64,000 nt of DNA. It comes from an uncultured Clostridia bacterium (GTDB lineage Bacteria > Bacillota > Clostridia > Oscillospirales > Acutalibacteraceae). The translations under genes and the position numbers were made by a program. Below, in pieces: positions 1 to 9,145 of the stretch (position 1 is its first letter; each line of letters starts with the position of its first letter). Location of the stretch: contig CAMNST010000006.1 of assembly GCA_946555465.1 (NCBI GenBank), forward strand, positions 1 to 64,000. Reading direction: 5' to 3'. The notes under the pieces are model-generated. The model was given only the letters and a program-made list of their open reading frames with translations, did not search any database and had not been told where the DNA came from.

Positions 1-531
1 CATATACCCACAGGCAAAAGGAAAGCCCTCAAATTTCTTCGTATATTCCGAAACAAATCCGAGTTTTTCATACCATAATTTTAAAGTTTTATTTTCTTCA
101 ACAATACTGATATTCATTTTGCGCACATTGAATTTTTTTGCAAATTTTAATGAATGCGTGAGTAATTTTTCACCTATACCTTTACTGCGGTAATCCGGAA
201 GAACACAGAGATTATTCAGTTCACACTCATTATCATAAAACTCTATGGAATAAAATCCGACAATTTTATTTTTATCGAAATATGCGAACATTTTTCTTCC
301 GCGATTATATTGTTCAACCAATTTTTCTTCACAGATTGAAAAGGCTGTATGCATCGGTGCATTTTCTTTTGTAAAACCAAGATTATCGGCAACGGTCAGA
401 AAACTTTTTCTTATGACATCAACACATTCTGATAAATCTTCTTTTTTAACCTCTTTAATAATTGGTTTTGAATCAGATAACCCATCAAGTCCAAGCACTT
501 CTTTATCTGTTATTTGACAAATCGACTTCAT
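1..531 (-). CDS. GNAT-family N-acetyltransferase, cut by the window edge
   Basis: The reading frame is open for 177 codons from an ATG at 531 down to base 1, so the carboxy end lies outside the window. The fold is typical of acetyl-CoA-dependent N-acetyltransferases: a strand ending in VGFYSIEF, then a motif-A region (LCVLPDYRSKGIGEKLL) with the R/Q-x-x-G-x-G/A acetyl-CoA loop as RSKGIG, then a late LWYEKLGF motif that usually closes the domain. The substrate cannot be told from sequence. It lies downstream of the GH13 gene on the same strand, but a terminator and a palindromic element separate them, so it probably has its own promoter. The start is the first Met of the frame; SD strength upstream is modest. 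Confidence 0.85.
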   Translation of the reverse strand, partial: MKSICQITDKEVLGLDGLSDSKPIIKEVKKEDLSECVDVIRKSFLTVADNLGFTKENAPMHTAFSICEEKLVEQYNRGRKMFAYFDKNKIVGFYSIEFYDNECELNNLCVLPDYRSKGIGEKLLTHSLKFAKKFNVRKMNISIVEENKTLKLWYEKLGFVSEYTKKFEGFPFACGYM

Positions 532-559
532 AATATCCTGCCTCACATCCTAACTTATT

Positions 560-575
560 TATACCATATGGTATA
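560..575. promoter_or_regulatory. 16-bp perfect palindrome upstream of the GNAT gene
   Basis: TATACCATATGGTATA is a perfect inverted repeat 29 bp before the GNAT start and just after the GH13 terminator. It could be a dimeric-repressor operator over the GNAT promoter, or simply an AT-rich -10 region. The operator role is inference. Confidence 0.4.
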
Positions 576-586
576 TAAAAAGTCAA

Positions 587-612
587 AACACTTCGGATTG
601 CACCGAAGTGTT
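587..612 (-). terminator. Intrinsic terminator after the GH13 gene
   Basis: A 10-bp stem (AACACTTCGG with CCGAAGTGTT) and 6-nt loop lies directly beyond the stop codon of the minus-strand GH13 gene. T-rich tracts flank it on both strands. Confidence 0.85.
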
Positions 613-618
613 TTTTCA

Positions 619-2478
619 CTATTTTGATAACATTGTATAACGATGGGGCGGAAGGGTGATGATTCCGTTTTCAGACTCATAATCAAAATGGCAGTAAGAA
701 TTATCCCATTCTTCACCCACATAAATGTCGGTCTTATTTTCACCGTTATTCACAGCAACAAGAACCGCATTTTTAGCATTTTCACGCTTATATGCGATTG
801 CAGAACCACTGCAGAAAACAGGAATCATTTCGCCATCTTTAAATGCTTTTGAACCTCTTCTTATCTGCCCGAGACGCTGATACCATTTAAGAAGTTCTTC
901 ATTCATATTATCCCATTGCATGCAAGCACGATTAAACGGATCTTTCATACCCTGCATTCCGATTTCATCACCATAATATATCGACGGAACACCGGGAAGG
1001 GTAAACTGAATAAGCGATGCCATCTTCATCATTGAAATGCCCTTTAAATAGTCATATTCGGAAAGTTTGTTATGTTCATTCTGCCAGTGACGTCCTCTGC
1101 CCTCGTTATTTGGCCCGGCAAGCCTTGTAATTGCTCTTTCGGTATCGTGAGTGCCAATATGATTCATCAGCACATTAAGAACCTGCGGAGGATAGTTTTC
1201 AACAATATTCATAACGCTGTCAAAAAAGAATTCGCCATTGCCGAAACGCACAAAATTAAGCACCGCATCTGCAAAAGGATAATTCATTACAGAATCGAGT
1301 TGATTTCCGAGAAGATATCGGCGTCTTTCGCCATATGCAAATTTGTTGGTTGCATCTTCCCATACTTCACCGATGATAATGGCATTTTCATCTTCTGCTT
1401 TCACCGCTTTTCGCAAATCATCAAGAAAAATATCAGGAAGTTCGTCAGCAACATCGAGACGCCAGCCGCTTATACCGCATCTCAGCCATTTGCGAAGAAT
1501 TCCGTTTTTACCGCAGATATACTCGCGGTAACTCTCATCTTCCTCAATAATTTCGGGAAGAAGTTTAATCCCCCACCAGGCGTGATAATCATTCGGATAA
1601 TCAATAAACTTATACCAACTGAAATAAGGACTTTGCCTGCTGTTATAAGCGCCGAGATTATTATAGCGGTTATACATATTAAAATATTTGCTGTCACAAC
1701 CCGTATGGCTGAAAACGCCATCAAGAATTACAGATATACCGTATTTCTCCTTTGCTGTTTTGCAAAGATTTTTCAGATCATCTTCACAGCCTGCAAGCGG
1801 ATCGATTTTTTCATAATCGGCAGTATCATATCTGTGATTGGAATGCGCCTCAAAAATAGGATTGATATAGATACAATTCACCCCGAGATCGGCAATATAC
1901 GGCAATTTTTCTTCAATGCCCTTTAAATCTCCGCCAAAGAAATCATTATTCCATATTCCGTTCATATCCTCTTCACGCCAATAGGGTTCTTCCCCCCATT
2001 CACGTATAACACGAACAGACGGAACATCTTTTTTCTTTGTTCCGGAATTATAGAATCTATCAGGAAAAATCTGATAAATTATTCCGCCTTTAAGAAAATC
2101 GGGTGTTTTGAAATTTTTATCATATACAGTCTGCTGGAAATCACTGCCTTCAACGGTAAAATCACCTTTTCCGGCACCGATATTTTTAACAAATCCTTTA
2201 CCCCAAGGCGTATCAAGTTCAAAATGATAAAAATAAAGACCTGCAGTTGTTGCACTGAAGTGAAGTTCCCAGTATTCGCGGTCGCTGCCGCACATTCCCG
2301 CCCAGAACATATCGTAATAAACCATGCTTTCCCCATCGCCTTCTTTTGCTATGGCAAGAACGGCACGGCTGCATCTGCAGTCACGCGGAATGATGATTCT
2401 GAATTTGCACTTTTCGTCGGTAGCGATTGCTGATATTTTTGATTTATATGCTTTATTTCTTGAATCGAAGATTAGCAT
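619..2478 (-). CDS. GH13 alpha-amylase family enzyme (neopullulanase/cyclomaltodextrinase type)
   Basis: A 619-residue intracellular glycoside hydrolase that should cleave alpha-1,4 bonds in maltodextrins, pullulan fragments or cyclodextrins. About 120 amino-terminal residues resemble the beta-sandwich domain of neopullulanases. The catalytic barrel starts near IIYQIFPDRF (about 133). All four GH13 motifs are present: DGVFSH (D253), GWRLDVAD with nucleophile D342, GEVWED with acid/base E371, and GTHDTE with D445. There is no signal peptide, so substrate must be imported. It lies downstream of glycogen phosphorylase on the same strand with a terminator-like hairpin between, consistent with shared alpha-glucan breakdown. 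Exact specificity (neopullulanase, cyclomaltodextrinase or maltogenic amylase) cannot be decided here. Confidence 0.92.
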   Translation of the reverse strand: MLIFDSRNKAYKSKISAIATDEKCKFRIIIPRDCRCSRAVLAIAKEGDGESMVYYDMFWAGMCGSDREYWELHFSATTAGLYFYHFELDTPWGKGFVKNIGAGKGDFTVEGSDFQQTVYDKNFKTPDFLKGGIIYQIFPDRFYNSGTKKKDVPSVRVIREWGEEPYWREEDMNGIWNNDFFGGDLKGIEEKLPYIADLGVNCIYINPIFEAHSNHRYDTADYEKIDPLAGCEDDLKNLCKTAKEKYGISVILDGVFSHTGCDSKYFNMYNRYNNLGAYNSRQSPYFSWYKFIDYPNDYHAWWGIKLLPEIIEEDESYREYICGKNGILRKWLRCGISGWRLDVADELPDIFLDDLRKAVKAEDENAIIIGEVWEDATNKFAYGERRRYLLGNQLDSVMNYPFADAVLNFVRFGNGEFFFDSVMNIVENYPPQVLNVLMNHIGTHDTERAITRLAGPNNEGRGRHWQNEHNKLSEYDYLKGISMMKMASLIQFTLPGVPSIYYGDEIGMQGMKDPFNRACMQWDNMNEELLKWYQRLGQIRRGSKAFKDGEMIPVFCSGSAIAYKRENAKNAVLVAVNNGENKTDIYVGEEWDNSYCHFDYESENGIITLPPHRYTMLSK

Positions 2479-2499
2479 AGTATCTCCTCAATAACACAC

Positions 2500-2529
2500 C
2501 AAAAGACACTGCAAAAACAGTGCCTTTTG
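2500..2529 (-). terminator. Terminator-like hairpin between glgP and the GH13 gene
   Basis: A 12-bp stem with one G-U pair on the minus strand and a 6-nt loop follows the glgP stop and precedes the GH13 SD. It may lower, rather than stop, expression of the downstream gene. Confidence 0.7.
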
Positions 2530-2545
2530 ATCATTCAGTTTATTT

Positions 2546-5059
2546 TTACTTTGATTTTTTTGCAGTTTTCTTTGATGCAGATGCCTTTTTTGTTTCCTTT
2601 TTTTCTGCTTTCGGAGCCATCGGTGCTGATTTTTTTGCTGTTTTTGGCTTTTCTGTAGTTAAAGAAACAGGTTTTGTGTGCCAGATATTATTCGCATAGT
2701 CCATTATTGAACGGTCTGCACTGAACACACCTGCACCGCTGATATTCATAAGAGACATTCTTGCAAAACGCTCTTTATCTGCATATGCTATTGCTGATTC
2801 TTTCTGTGCGTTTTGATAATCTGCAAAATCTGCAAGTGCCATATACTGGTCAACGTTCGTAAGCGATGATGTAATCTCACCGAAAGACTTACCGTTTACA
2901 CCTGCATTAATAAAATCTATAGCGTTTCTGAGAACTTCATTATTTGCAAGATACTGCTGCGGATTATAGCCGTTTCTTGTAAGTTGTTCAACTTCAGGCG
3001 TATTCATACCAAAAATGAAGATATTATCTTCACCTACAGCATCATAAATCTCAACGTTTGCACCATCCATAGTACCGAGCGTTACAGCACCGTTGAGCAT
3101 AAGTTTCATATTGCCTGTACCTGAAGCCTCTGTACCTGCAAGAGAAATCTGCTCCGAAATATCTGCGGCAGGCATAAGCATTTCAGCAAGAGAAACGCTG
3201 TAATCTTCCATAAATACAACTTTAATTCTGCCCTTGATATCAGGATCATTGTTCACAACCTTGGCAAGAGCGTCAATAAGTTCAATTATCTTTTTTGCCA
3301 TAAAGTAACCGGGAGCAGCCTTAGAAGCAAAAATATAGGTTCTTGGGTGGAAATCCATTGAAGGATTCGCCTTTAACATCTGATACTGAGCAATAATATT
3401 AAGAACATTGAGTTGCTGTCTCTTATACTCGTGAAGTCTTTTAACCTGAACATCAAAAATTGATTCCGGGTCAATTTCAATACCGTTTTTCTTTTTGATA
3501 ACTTTGGCAAAATTCTCTTTATTTGCAAGTTTGATTGCACTGATTCTTTCAAGAACCTGCTTATCATCTTTATAATCACGAAGTTTAAGAAGTTCATCAC
3601 TCTTGGTGATAAATCCGTCACCGATAAGTTCGGTAATAAACTTGGTAAGTTCAGGATTTGACTGGCAAATCCAGCGTCTGAAGGCAATACCGTTTGTTAC
3701 ATTTTTGAACTTATCCGGTGTAATTGTATAGAAATCATTGAAAACTGTGTCTTTAAGAATTTCTGAATGAAGTGCAGAAACGCCGTTAACAGAGTGAGAA
3801 CCTGCAACACAAAGGTTTGCCATTCTTACAACTCCGCCTGAGAAAATGGCCATTCTCTCAACCTTATCGGCATCATGGGTTGCACCCCATACATAGGCAC
3901 GGAAACGATTGTCAATTTCTTTTGTAATTTCATGGATACGGGGAAGAAGACGTCTGTAAAGATCTTCACTCCAGCACTCAAGAGCCTCTTTCATAACAGT
4001 ATGGTTTGTATATGCAACTGTTTTTGTAACAAGATTCCATGCGGTATCCCAGTCATAACCACACTCGTCAAGCATAATTCTCATAAGTTCGGGAATTGCC
4101 ATTGTCGGATGGGTATCATTGATATGAATCTGTACCTTATCAGGAAGATTATTAAGAGTTCCGTATTTTGTTAAGTGACGCTTAATAATATCCTGCACCG
4201 ATGCAGAAACAAGGAAATACTGCTGGCGAAGTCTGAGAGACTTACCCTCCTGCGTATTATCAGCAGGATAAAGAACCTTTGAAATAGCCTCTGCCATTGC
4301 CGATTGTTCCATTGCTTTGATATATGAACCTGAATTGAAAAGTCCCATATCAAGTTCAGGCTTTCTTGCTGCCCAGAGGCGAAGACGTGAAACACCCTTG
4401 CCCTTACCTGAAACATACATATCATAAGGAATTGCAGTTACCGTGTTGCAGTCTCTGTATTCAACATGGTGATAATCGCCGTCCCAACTGTCTTCAATCC
4501 AGCCTTCAAAGTTTACCTCAACTGCTCTTTCTCTTCTCGGAATAAGCCACACATCGCCGCCGGGAAGCCAGAAATCAGGAAGTTCGGTTTGCCAGCCGTC
4601 AACCAATTTCTGCTTGAATATACCTGCTTCATAACAGATTGAATAACCCATTGAATGAAAACCGTTTGTTGCAAGACCGTCAAGATAACATGCAGCAAGA
4701 CGACCGAGACCGCCGTTTCCGAGACCGGCATCGGGTTCTTCATCATAAAGTCTGTCAAGTTTAACATCAAAAGACTTGAGCGCCTCATCAAAAACTTCTG
4801 TTAAATCAAGATTGTAAAGATTGTTTTTAAGTGAGCGGCCCATAAGGAATTCCATACAAAGATAATAGATTTCCTTTGAATCCTGATTATTTGCCTCTTC
4901 TCTGAATTCGCTGTTCATCTGAGAAAGCATATCTTTAACTATCATAGCAACTGCTTTGTAGTATTGTTCATTTGTTGCAGTTTTCGGATCCACACCGAAG
5001 AAATGGCTCAACTTGTCGCTAATTGCTTTCTTAGCCTGGGAAACAGTCATTTTTTTCAT
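2546..5059 (-). CDS. glgP: Glycogen/starch alpha-glucan phosphorylase
   Basis: An 837-residue GT35 phosphorylase that releases glucose 1-phosphate from glycogen or maltodextrin using inorganic phosphate and PLP. Seen directly: the amino-terminal YYLCMEFLMGRSL block, the GLGNGGLGRLAACYLDGLAT block, and the PLP site EASGTGNMK with the Schiff-base lysine at K652, followed by the TMDGANVEI block. The ATG at 5059 has a GGAGGA SD and a near-consensus promoter. Unusual feature: after the last phosphorylase block, about 40 residues (from about 798) form a tail made almost only of Lys, Ala, Ser, Thr and Pro, absent from well-known family members. It reads as genuine continuous frame with no frameshift. 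Confidence 0.97.
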   Translation of the reverse strand: MKKMTVSQAKKAISDKLSHFFGVDPKTATNEQYYKAVAMIVKDMLSQMNSEFREEANNQDSKEIYYLCMEFLMGRSLKNNLYNLDLTEVFDEALKSFDVKLDRLYDEEPDAGLGNGGLGRLAACYLDGLATNGFHSMGYSICYEAGIFKQKLVDGWQTELPDFWLPGGDVWLIPRRERAVEVNFEGWIEDSWDGDYHHVEYRDCNTVTAIPYDMYVSGKGKGVSRLRLWAARKPELDMGLFNSGSYIKAMEQSAMAEAISKVLYPADNTQEGKSLRLRQQYFLVSASVQDIIKRHLTKYGTLNNLPDKVQIHINDTHPTMAIPELMRIMLDECGYDWDTAWNLVTKTVAYTNHTVMKEALECWSEDLYRRLLPRIHEITKEIDNRFRAYVWGATHDADKVERMAIFSGGVVRMANLCVAGSHSVNGVSALHSEILKDTVFNDFYTITPDKFKNVTNGIAFRRWICQSNPELTKFITELIGDGFITKSDELLKLRDYKDDKQVLERISAIKLANKENFAKVIKKKNGIEIDPESIFDVQVKRLHEYKRQQLNVLNIIAQYQMLKANPSMDFHPRTYIFASKAAPGYFMAKKIIELIDALAKVVNNDPDIKGRIKVVFMEDYSVSLAEMLMPAADISEQISLAGTEASGTGNMKLMLNGAVTLGTMDGANVEIYDAVGEDNIFIFGMNTPEVEQLTRNGYNPQQYLANNEVLRNAIDFINAGVNGKSFGEITSSLTNVDQYMALADFADYQNAQKESAIAYADKERFARMSLMNISGAGVFSADRSIMDYANNIWHTKPVSLTTEKPKTAKKSAPMAPKAEKKETKKASASKKTAKKSK

Positions 5060-5114
5060 ATAAATCCTCCAAAAAATATTATTTTAACCCCCTATTTTTA
5101 ATAGGGCTTTGTTA

Positions 5115-5143
5115 ATTATATACTAAAATCTGCTTTTTTGCAA
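5115..5143 (-). promoter_or_regulatory. Sigma-A promoter of glgP
   Basis: On the minus strand the -35 is TTGCAA (5138-5143) and the -10 is TATAAT (5115-5120) with a 17-bp spacer. A small hairpin (CCCTATT/AATAGGG) lies in the predicted 5' leader before the SD. Confidence 0.8.
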
Positions 5144-5172
5144 TAGTAATATACAATATATTATGCCGCAAC

Positions 5173-6606
5173 TTACTCTTTTTTACTTCTGCGTTTTAAA
5201 AATTTGCCTGCAAGAAGATTGAAAAGTTCAACAATCGGTTTAAGATTAAGGATTATCATTGCTGCCAATAAAACAATTTCTATAACATAAAGCAGCACTC
5301 CGCTCTTTAAATAAAGCAGAAGAACACTCTGAAGAACAAGTATTACCGATTCGGCAATAACAAGCGGAAGTTTAAAATCAATTTTAATAAATTTGCGTGT
5401 ATTTATTCCTCTTGTAATAAACACAACCACAAACGAACAGACCGTTGCAACCGCCGCACCGTTTGCACCGATACGCGGTATCAAAAGTATATTAAGAACA
5501 ATATTTACAACTGCACCTGAAGATGCCGTAAGAAGAGCCATAAACGACTTTTTTTCTGCCATATAAACCGATGCAAGGAAATTGACAATGCACGAAAATG
5601 TTGTTGCAATAATAAGTATGGGAACATAATTCCAAGAATCATAAAATTCCTTTGAAACAAGGATTTTTGTTATAAACTGGCAGGTTAATATAAGAACTGA
5701 GGCAACGGCAAAAACGCCGCCGCTATATACTCTGAATACCTTTGTAAAAAATTCTGCCCTACCTTCGCTGTCATATTCATCAACAGCAGAAAGTTGCCAT
5801 GCATCAATAAAAATCTGCGAAAAGAGAATAACAAAATTAGGAATTTTTGACGCAGCCGTATAAAGACCGTTTGCCTCGGAACTGATAAAATAGGTAATCA
5901 TATAACGGTCAGACACATTTGTAATCCACCAAAGAATAACTGTTGGAATAAGAGGAACACAGTATTTGAGCATCTGAGATGCAATGCCTTTTTCAAGACA
6001 ATGCGGTTTAATATACTTATAAAGTTTTGCAGTAACGGTATAAAAAATGACCGAACAGACATCTGACGCTATAATCGCAACAACATAACCTGTTACGCCC
6101 CATTTAAACGGACCGAGAAACAGGATTGTGAAAAGAAGAGTTGTTGCTGTTGAAATAATACCGTCAACCGCAAACAATTTCACATGGCCGCTGCCCCGCA
6201 CAAATTGCTGGCACAACTGTCTGAAACCCGAAACAAGAACAAATGCGGCAATAAGTATTATATGATCGCCGAGTTTAAAATCATTTATTTCAATCAGACT
6301 AATAGGATAGGTAAACAAAAGGAATACCGAAAAGCCGATAAGGGTGGTTCTTACACCTACCGTAAAAACATCGGCCTTATTTTTCGCCTTATCAAGTGCA
6401 AATCTGAGAGCAGCACTGTTAACCTGTAAAGTTACAATCGGAATAAGAACATTTACAGTCTGCTGAATAAGATCGGCATCACCATAATCGCCGATGCCCA
6501 TTACTCGGGTAACAAATGGCATTAACAGAAAAGATAATGCCTTTGAAGAAAAAGTACCGATAGCAAATATTATTGTATTAGAGGCAAGTTTTTTATACTT
6601 ATCCAA
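5173..6606 (-). CDS. Polysaccharide flippase of the MOP superfamily (Wzx/RfbX type)
   Basis: A 477-residue integral membrane protein with about 12-14 hydrophobic segments and basic cytoplasmic ends. The amino-terminal pattern (NTIIFAIGTFSSKALSFLLM, then PFVTRVMG) and carboxy-terminal NIVLNILLIPRIGANGAA are typical of oligosaccharide flippases with a polysaccharide-synthesis carboxy domain. It should flip lipid-linked oligosaccharide or teichoic-type precursors across the membrane. The start is TTG at 6606, with an SD-like AGGA close by and a GGAG in the end of the upstream gene, 16 nt after that gene's stop. The two are therefore likely co-transcribed. No glycosyltransferase cluster surrounds it, so the cargo is unknown. 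Confidence 0.88.
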   Translation of the reverse strand: MDKYKKLASNTIIFAIGTFSSKALSFLLMPFVTRVMGIGDYGDADLIQQTVNVLIPIVTLQVNSAALRFALDKAKNKADVFTVGVRTTLIGFSVFLLFTYPISLIEINDFKLGDHIILIAAFVLVSGFRQLCQQFVRGSGHVKLFAVDGIISTATTLLFTILFLGPFKWGVTGYVVAIIASDVCSVIFYTVTAKLYKYIKPHCLEKGIASQMLKYCVPLIPTVILWWITNVSDRYMITYFISSEANGLYTAASKIPNFVILFSQIFIDAWQLSAVDEYDSEGRAEFFTKVFRVYSGGVFAVASVLILTCQFITKILVSKEFYDSWNYVPILIIATTFSCIVNFLASVYMAEKKSFMALLTASSGAVVNIVLNILLIPRIGANGAAVATVCSFVVVFITRGINTRKFIKIDFKLPLVIAESVILVLQSVLLLYLKSGVLLYVIEIVLLAAMIILNLKPIVELFNLLAGKFLKRRSKKE

Positions 6607-6622
6607 TATTTCCTACGCTCCT

Positions 6623-7900
6623 TTAATAAAACCAATCTCCGTCATCAAAAACAATCGTATTATCACCGGATGAAGAGGTGTAAATACAACTTCCTTTATA
6701 AACTTTCTGAGAACTTTTCATCGGGCTGCCAAACAAATAAACGTACTGATAACCATAGCCTACACCGATAGTTGTGCTTTCATCTGCATCAAATGCACTG
6801 AGCATTATTTTCTTGTCCATAGAATTCATATTGAGTTCAACAGCATCAACCCGATGTGATTCATACTGCGTACAATAGAGTCTGTTTGCATAAATTACAG
6901 GGTAATCTGTCAGAGAACATTTTTCTATGAGGGTAACAATTTTATCAGAACCGAATTTCTGCCTGCATAAATCAAAAGTTCCGTCCTGATGTTTCTGGTA
7001 ATAATAGAAATAACCGCCCTCAAGTTGCATTTTTGTAATGATATCACCCTGCGTGTCATCTCTGAAATAACGCTTGTCCGAGGAATCGGTAAGGCTTACC
7101 GTTATGTATTCATAATAATCCGCAACTTTATCATACTGCGTAAAGAATATTCTTGAAAGCGAAATTCCCACAAAATTAAGAGTTTTATCTGCCTGAGCAG
7201 TATATAAAACCGTTTTCTTAAAATCTGATGTATTTATAAATCCGATGGTATTATCTGTTGAGACATAATAGATTTTATCATTATAAAGATATGCAAAACT
7301 GATATTATCTGCAACATTGACCATATCGCCGCCGACAATCTGCGATTTTTTCAGTTTATGGCTCTGCGTGTCAACAAGATAAATATAATCTCCGAGAACA
7401 TTAAGATATTTAAAATTATAATTATTTACATTAACAGCACTGTTGCTTTCTCCATTCGGCTCAAAACGATAAAGACCTTTACCGTCAATACTATAATATA
7501 TATAAGCCGAACTGTAGGTTACGGCACCCTGTGTATTATTAAGCAGATTCCCTATCTGATTTCCCTGAAGAGAGGTATCAAAAGCAAAATCGTCAAAAGA
7601 TGAATAATCATAGTTTTTCGGTTTTGTTGTGGTTTGCTTTGTTGTTGAGACAGTTGTAAGTTCTGTTGTAGTTTTCCCAAAAACATCTTCCTTCACAAAT
7701 GCAACTGCCTGCTGAACTTTTTCATTTTCAATAATACTTTTAATTTCAAACTCAGGATCACACACAGTCAGTGTAATCAGAAATGCTGCAGCCGTTACAA
7801 CAATCGCCGCAAAAAATATCAGAATACCTTTGCCGATTTTTTTTCGTTTCTTTGCAGCACTTCGCTCTTTTCTTTTTTTTGCTCTCTCTTTATCACTCAT
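6623..7900 (-). CDS. Membrane-anchored DUF5050-like repeat protein
   Basis: A 425-residue protein with a very basic cytoplasmic amino end (about 23 residues rich in Lys/Arg), one transmembrane helix (about 24-46), a Thr-rich stalk (about 80-95) and a long extracytoplasmic domain of repeating aromatic segments such as YIYYSIDGKGLYRF and DYIYLVD. These match my memory of DUF5050, a beta-propeller-like family common in Clostridia. Its start overlaps the proA stop by 4 bp (ATGA), so it is translationally coupled to proline synthesis genes, with no clear functional link. Role unknown. Confidence 0.75.
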   Translation of the reverse strand: MSDKERAKKRKERSAAKKRKKIGKGILIFFAAIVVTAAAFLITLTVCDPEFEIKSIIENEKVQQAVAFVKEDVFGKTTTELTTVSTTKQTTTKPKNYDYSSFDDFAFDTSLQGNQIGNLLNNTQGAVTYSSAYIYYSIDGKGLYRFEPNGESNSAVNVNNYNFKYLNVLGDYIYLVDTQSHKLKKSQIVGGDMVNVADNISFAYLYNDKIYYVSTDNTIGFINTSDFKKTVLYTAQADKTLNFVGISLSRIFFTQYDKVADYYEYITVSLTDSSDKRYFRDDTQGDIITKMQLEGGYFYYYQKHQDGTFDLCRQKFGSDKIVTLIEKCSLTDYPVIYANRLYCTQYESHRVDAVELNMNSMDKKIMLSAFDADESTTIGVGYGYQYVYLFGSPMKSSQKVYKGSCIYTSSSGDNTIVFDDGDWFY

Positions 7901-9135
7901 CTTGTTTGTCCGTTTCCGAAAATCAGGTATTTTGTAGTTGTAAGTTCACGAAGACCCATTGGTCCTCTTGCATGAAGTTTCTGAGTTGAAATTCCGATTT
8001 CGGCACCAAGTCCGAATTCTCCGCCGTCTGTAAAACGGGTTGATGCATTATGATATACAGATGATGAATCAATTCTGCCCATAAATATCCTTGCATTTTC
8101 ATTATTATTTGTAATAATTGCTTCACTGTGACCTGTGGAATTTTTATTGATATGTTTAATCGCCTCATCCAGACTGTCAACTGTTTTTACACTTATAATA
8201 TAATCAAGATACTCGGTTGCAAAATCACTTTCATCTGCCGCATCAATATCGGGACAAATCAATCTTGCTCTTTCATCGCCCTTTATTAAAACATCTTTTT
8301 CATCAAGTTTTGCTTTAATAACCGGAAGAGCCTCGGCAATAATATCACTGTGAATAACAAGGCTTTCACAGGCATTGCAAACACCTATACGCTGGGTTTT
8401 TGCATTGAAAATAATATCTGCAGCCATATTTACATTTGCATCGCGGTCAACATAAACATGACAGTTGCCCGAACCTGTTTCAATAACCGGAACGGTAGAA
8501 TTTTCAACAACTGCCTGAATCAGATTTTTTCCGCCGCGCGGAATAAGGCAGTCAAGATACTGTTTCATTTTCATAAGTTCAGTTGAGGACTGACGGGTTG
8601 TATCTGTTACGAGTTGAACCGAATCAGCAGGAAGACCTGCATCTTCAATGGCCTTTCTCATAACACTTGATATGGCAATATTTGACTCAATAGCCTCCTT
8701 GCCGCCTCTGAGTATAACAGCATTTCCGCTTTTAAGACAAAGTGCTGCTGCATCGGCTGTAACATTCGGTCTTGCCTCAAAAATAATTCCGATAACACCC
8801 ATGGCACAGGAAATCTTTTTTATTACAAGACCATTCGGTCTTTCTATTTCGTCAAGTATTCTGCCACAGGGATCTTCAAGATTCATTACCTGAATACATC
8901 CGTCGGCAATGCCCTTTATTCTTTCTTCATTAAGCATAAGTCTGTCAAGAAGTCCCTGATTAAGACCTGCTTTTTTTCCGTTTTCCAGATCGATTTTATT
9001 TTTTTCAATAATATATTCTGCGTTTTCAATAAGCGCTTTGCTTATTTTTAAAAGAGCCTCATTTTTCTGAGCCGTTGTTGCGGTAGAAAGAATGTCTGCT
9101 GCCTTTTTCGCATTAATTCCTAATTGTTCCAACAT
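7897..9135 (-). CDS. proA: Glutamate-5-semialdehyde dehydrogenase (gamma-glutamyl phosphate reductase)
   Basis: Second step of proline synthesis: NADPH-dependent reduction of gamma-glutamyl phosphate to glutamate 5-semialdehyde. Signature blocks include SGNAVILRGGKEAIESN, LIPRGGKNLI, the cysteine-bearing GVCNACESLV and the family end region FTDGGEFGLGAEIGIS. I chose ATG at 9135 (412 aa) because AAGGTG sits at SD distance; an in-frame GTG at 9144 would add three residues. It lies 10 bp downstream of proB, whose stop overlaps this SD region, as expected for a proBA operon. Confidence 0.96.
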   Translation of the reverse strand: MLEQLGINAKKAADILSTATTAQKNEALLKISKALIENAEYIIEKNKIDLENGKKAGLNQGLLDRLMLNEERIKGIADGCIQVMNLEDPCGRILDEIERPNGLVIKKISCAMGVIGIIFEARPNVTADAAALCLKSGNAVILRGGKEAIESNIAISSVMRKAIEDAGLPADSVQLVTDTTRQSSTELMKMKQYLDCLIPRGGKNLIQAVVENSTVPVIETGSGNCHVYVDRDANVNMAADIIFNAKTQRIGVCNACESLVIHSDIIAEALPVIKAKLDEKDVLIKGDERARLICPDIDAADESDFATEYLDYIISVKTVDSLDEAIKHINKNSTGHSEAIITNNNENARIFMGRIDSSSVYHNASTRFTDGGEFGLGAEIGISTQKLHARGPMGLRELTTTKYLIFGNGQTR

Positions 9136-9145
9136 TGCTGTCACC

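Noticed and set aside
1072..1926. 284-codon open frame opposite the GH13 gene
   Set aside because: It lies wholly inside a gene with all catalytic motifs, has no SD, and its composition is that of a shadow frame.
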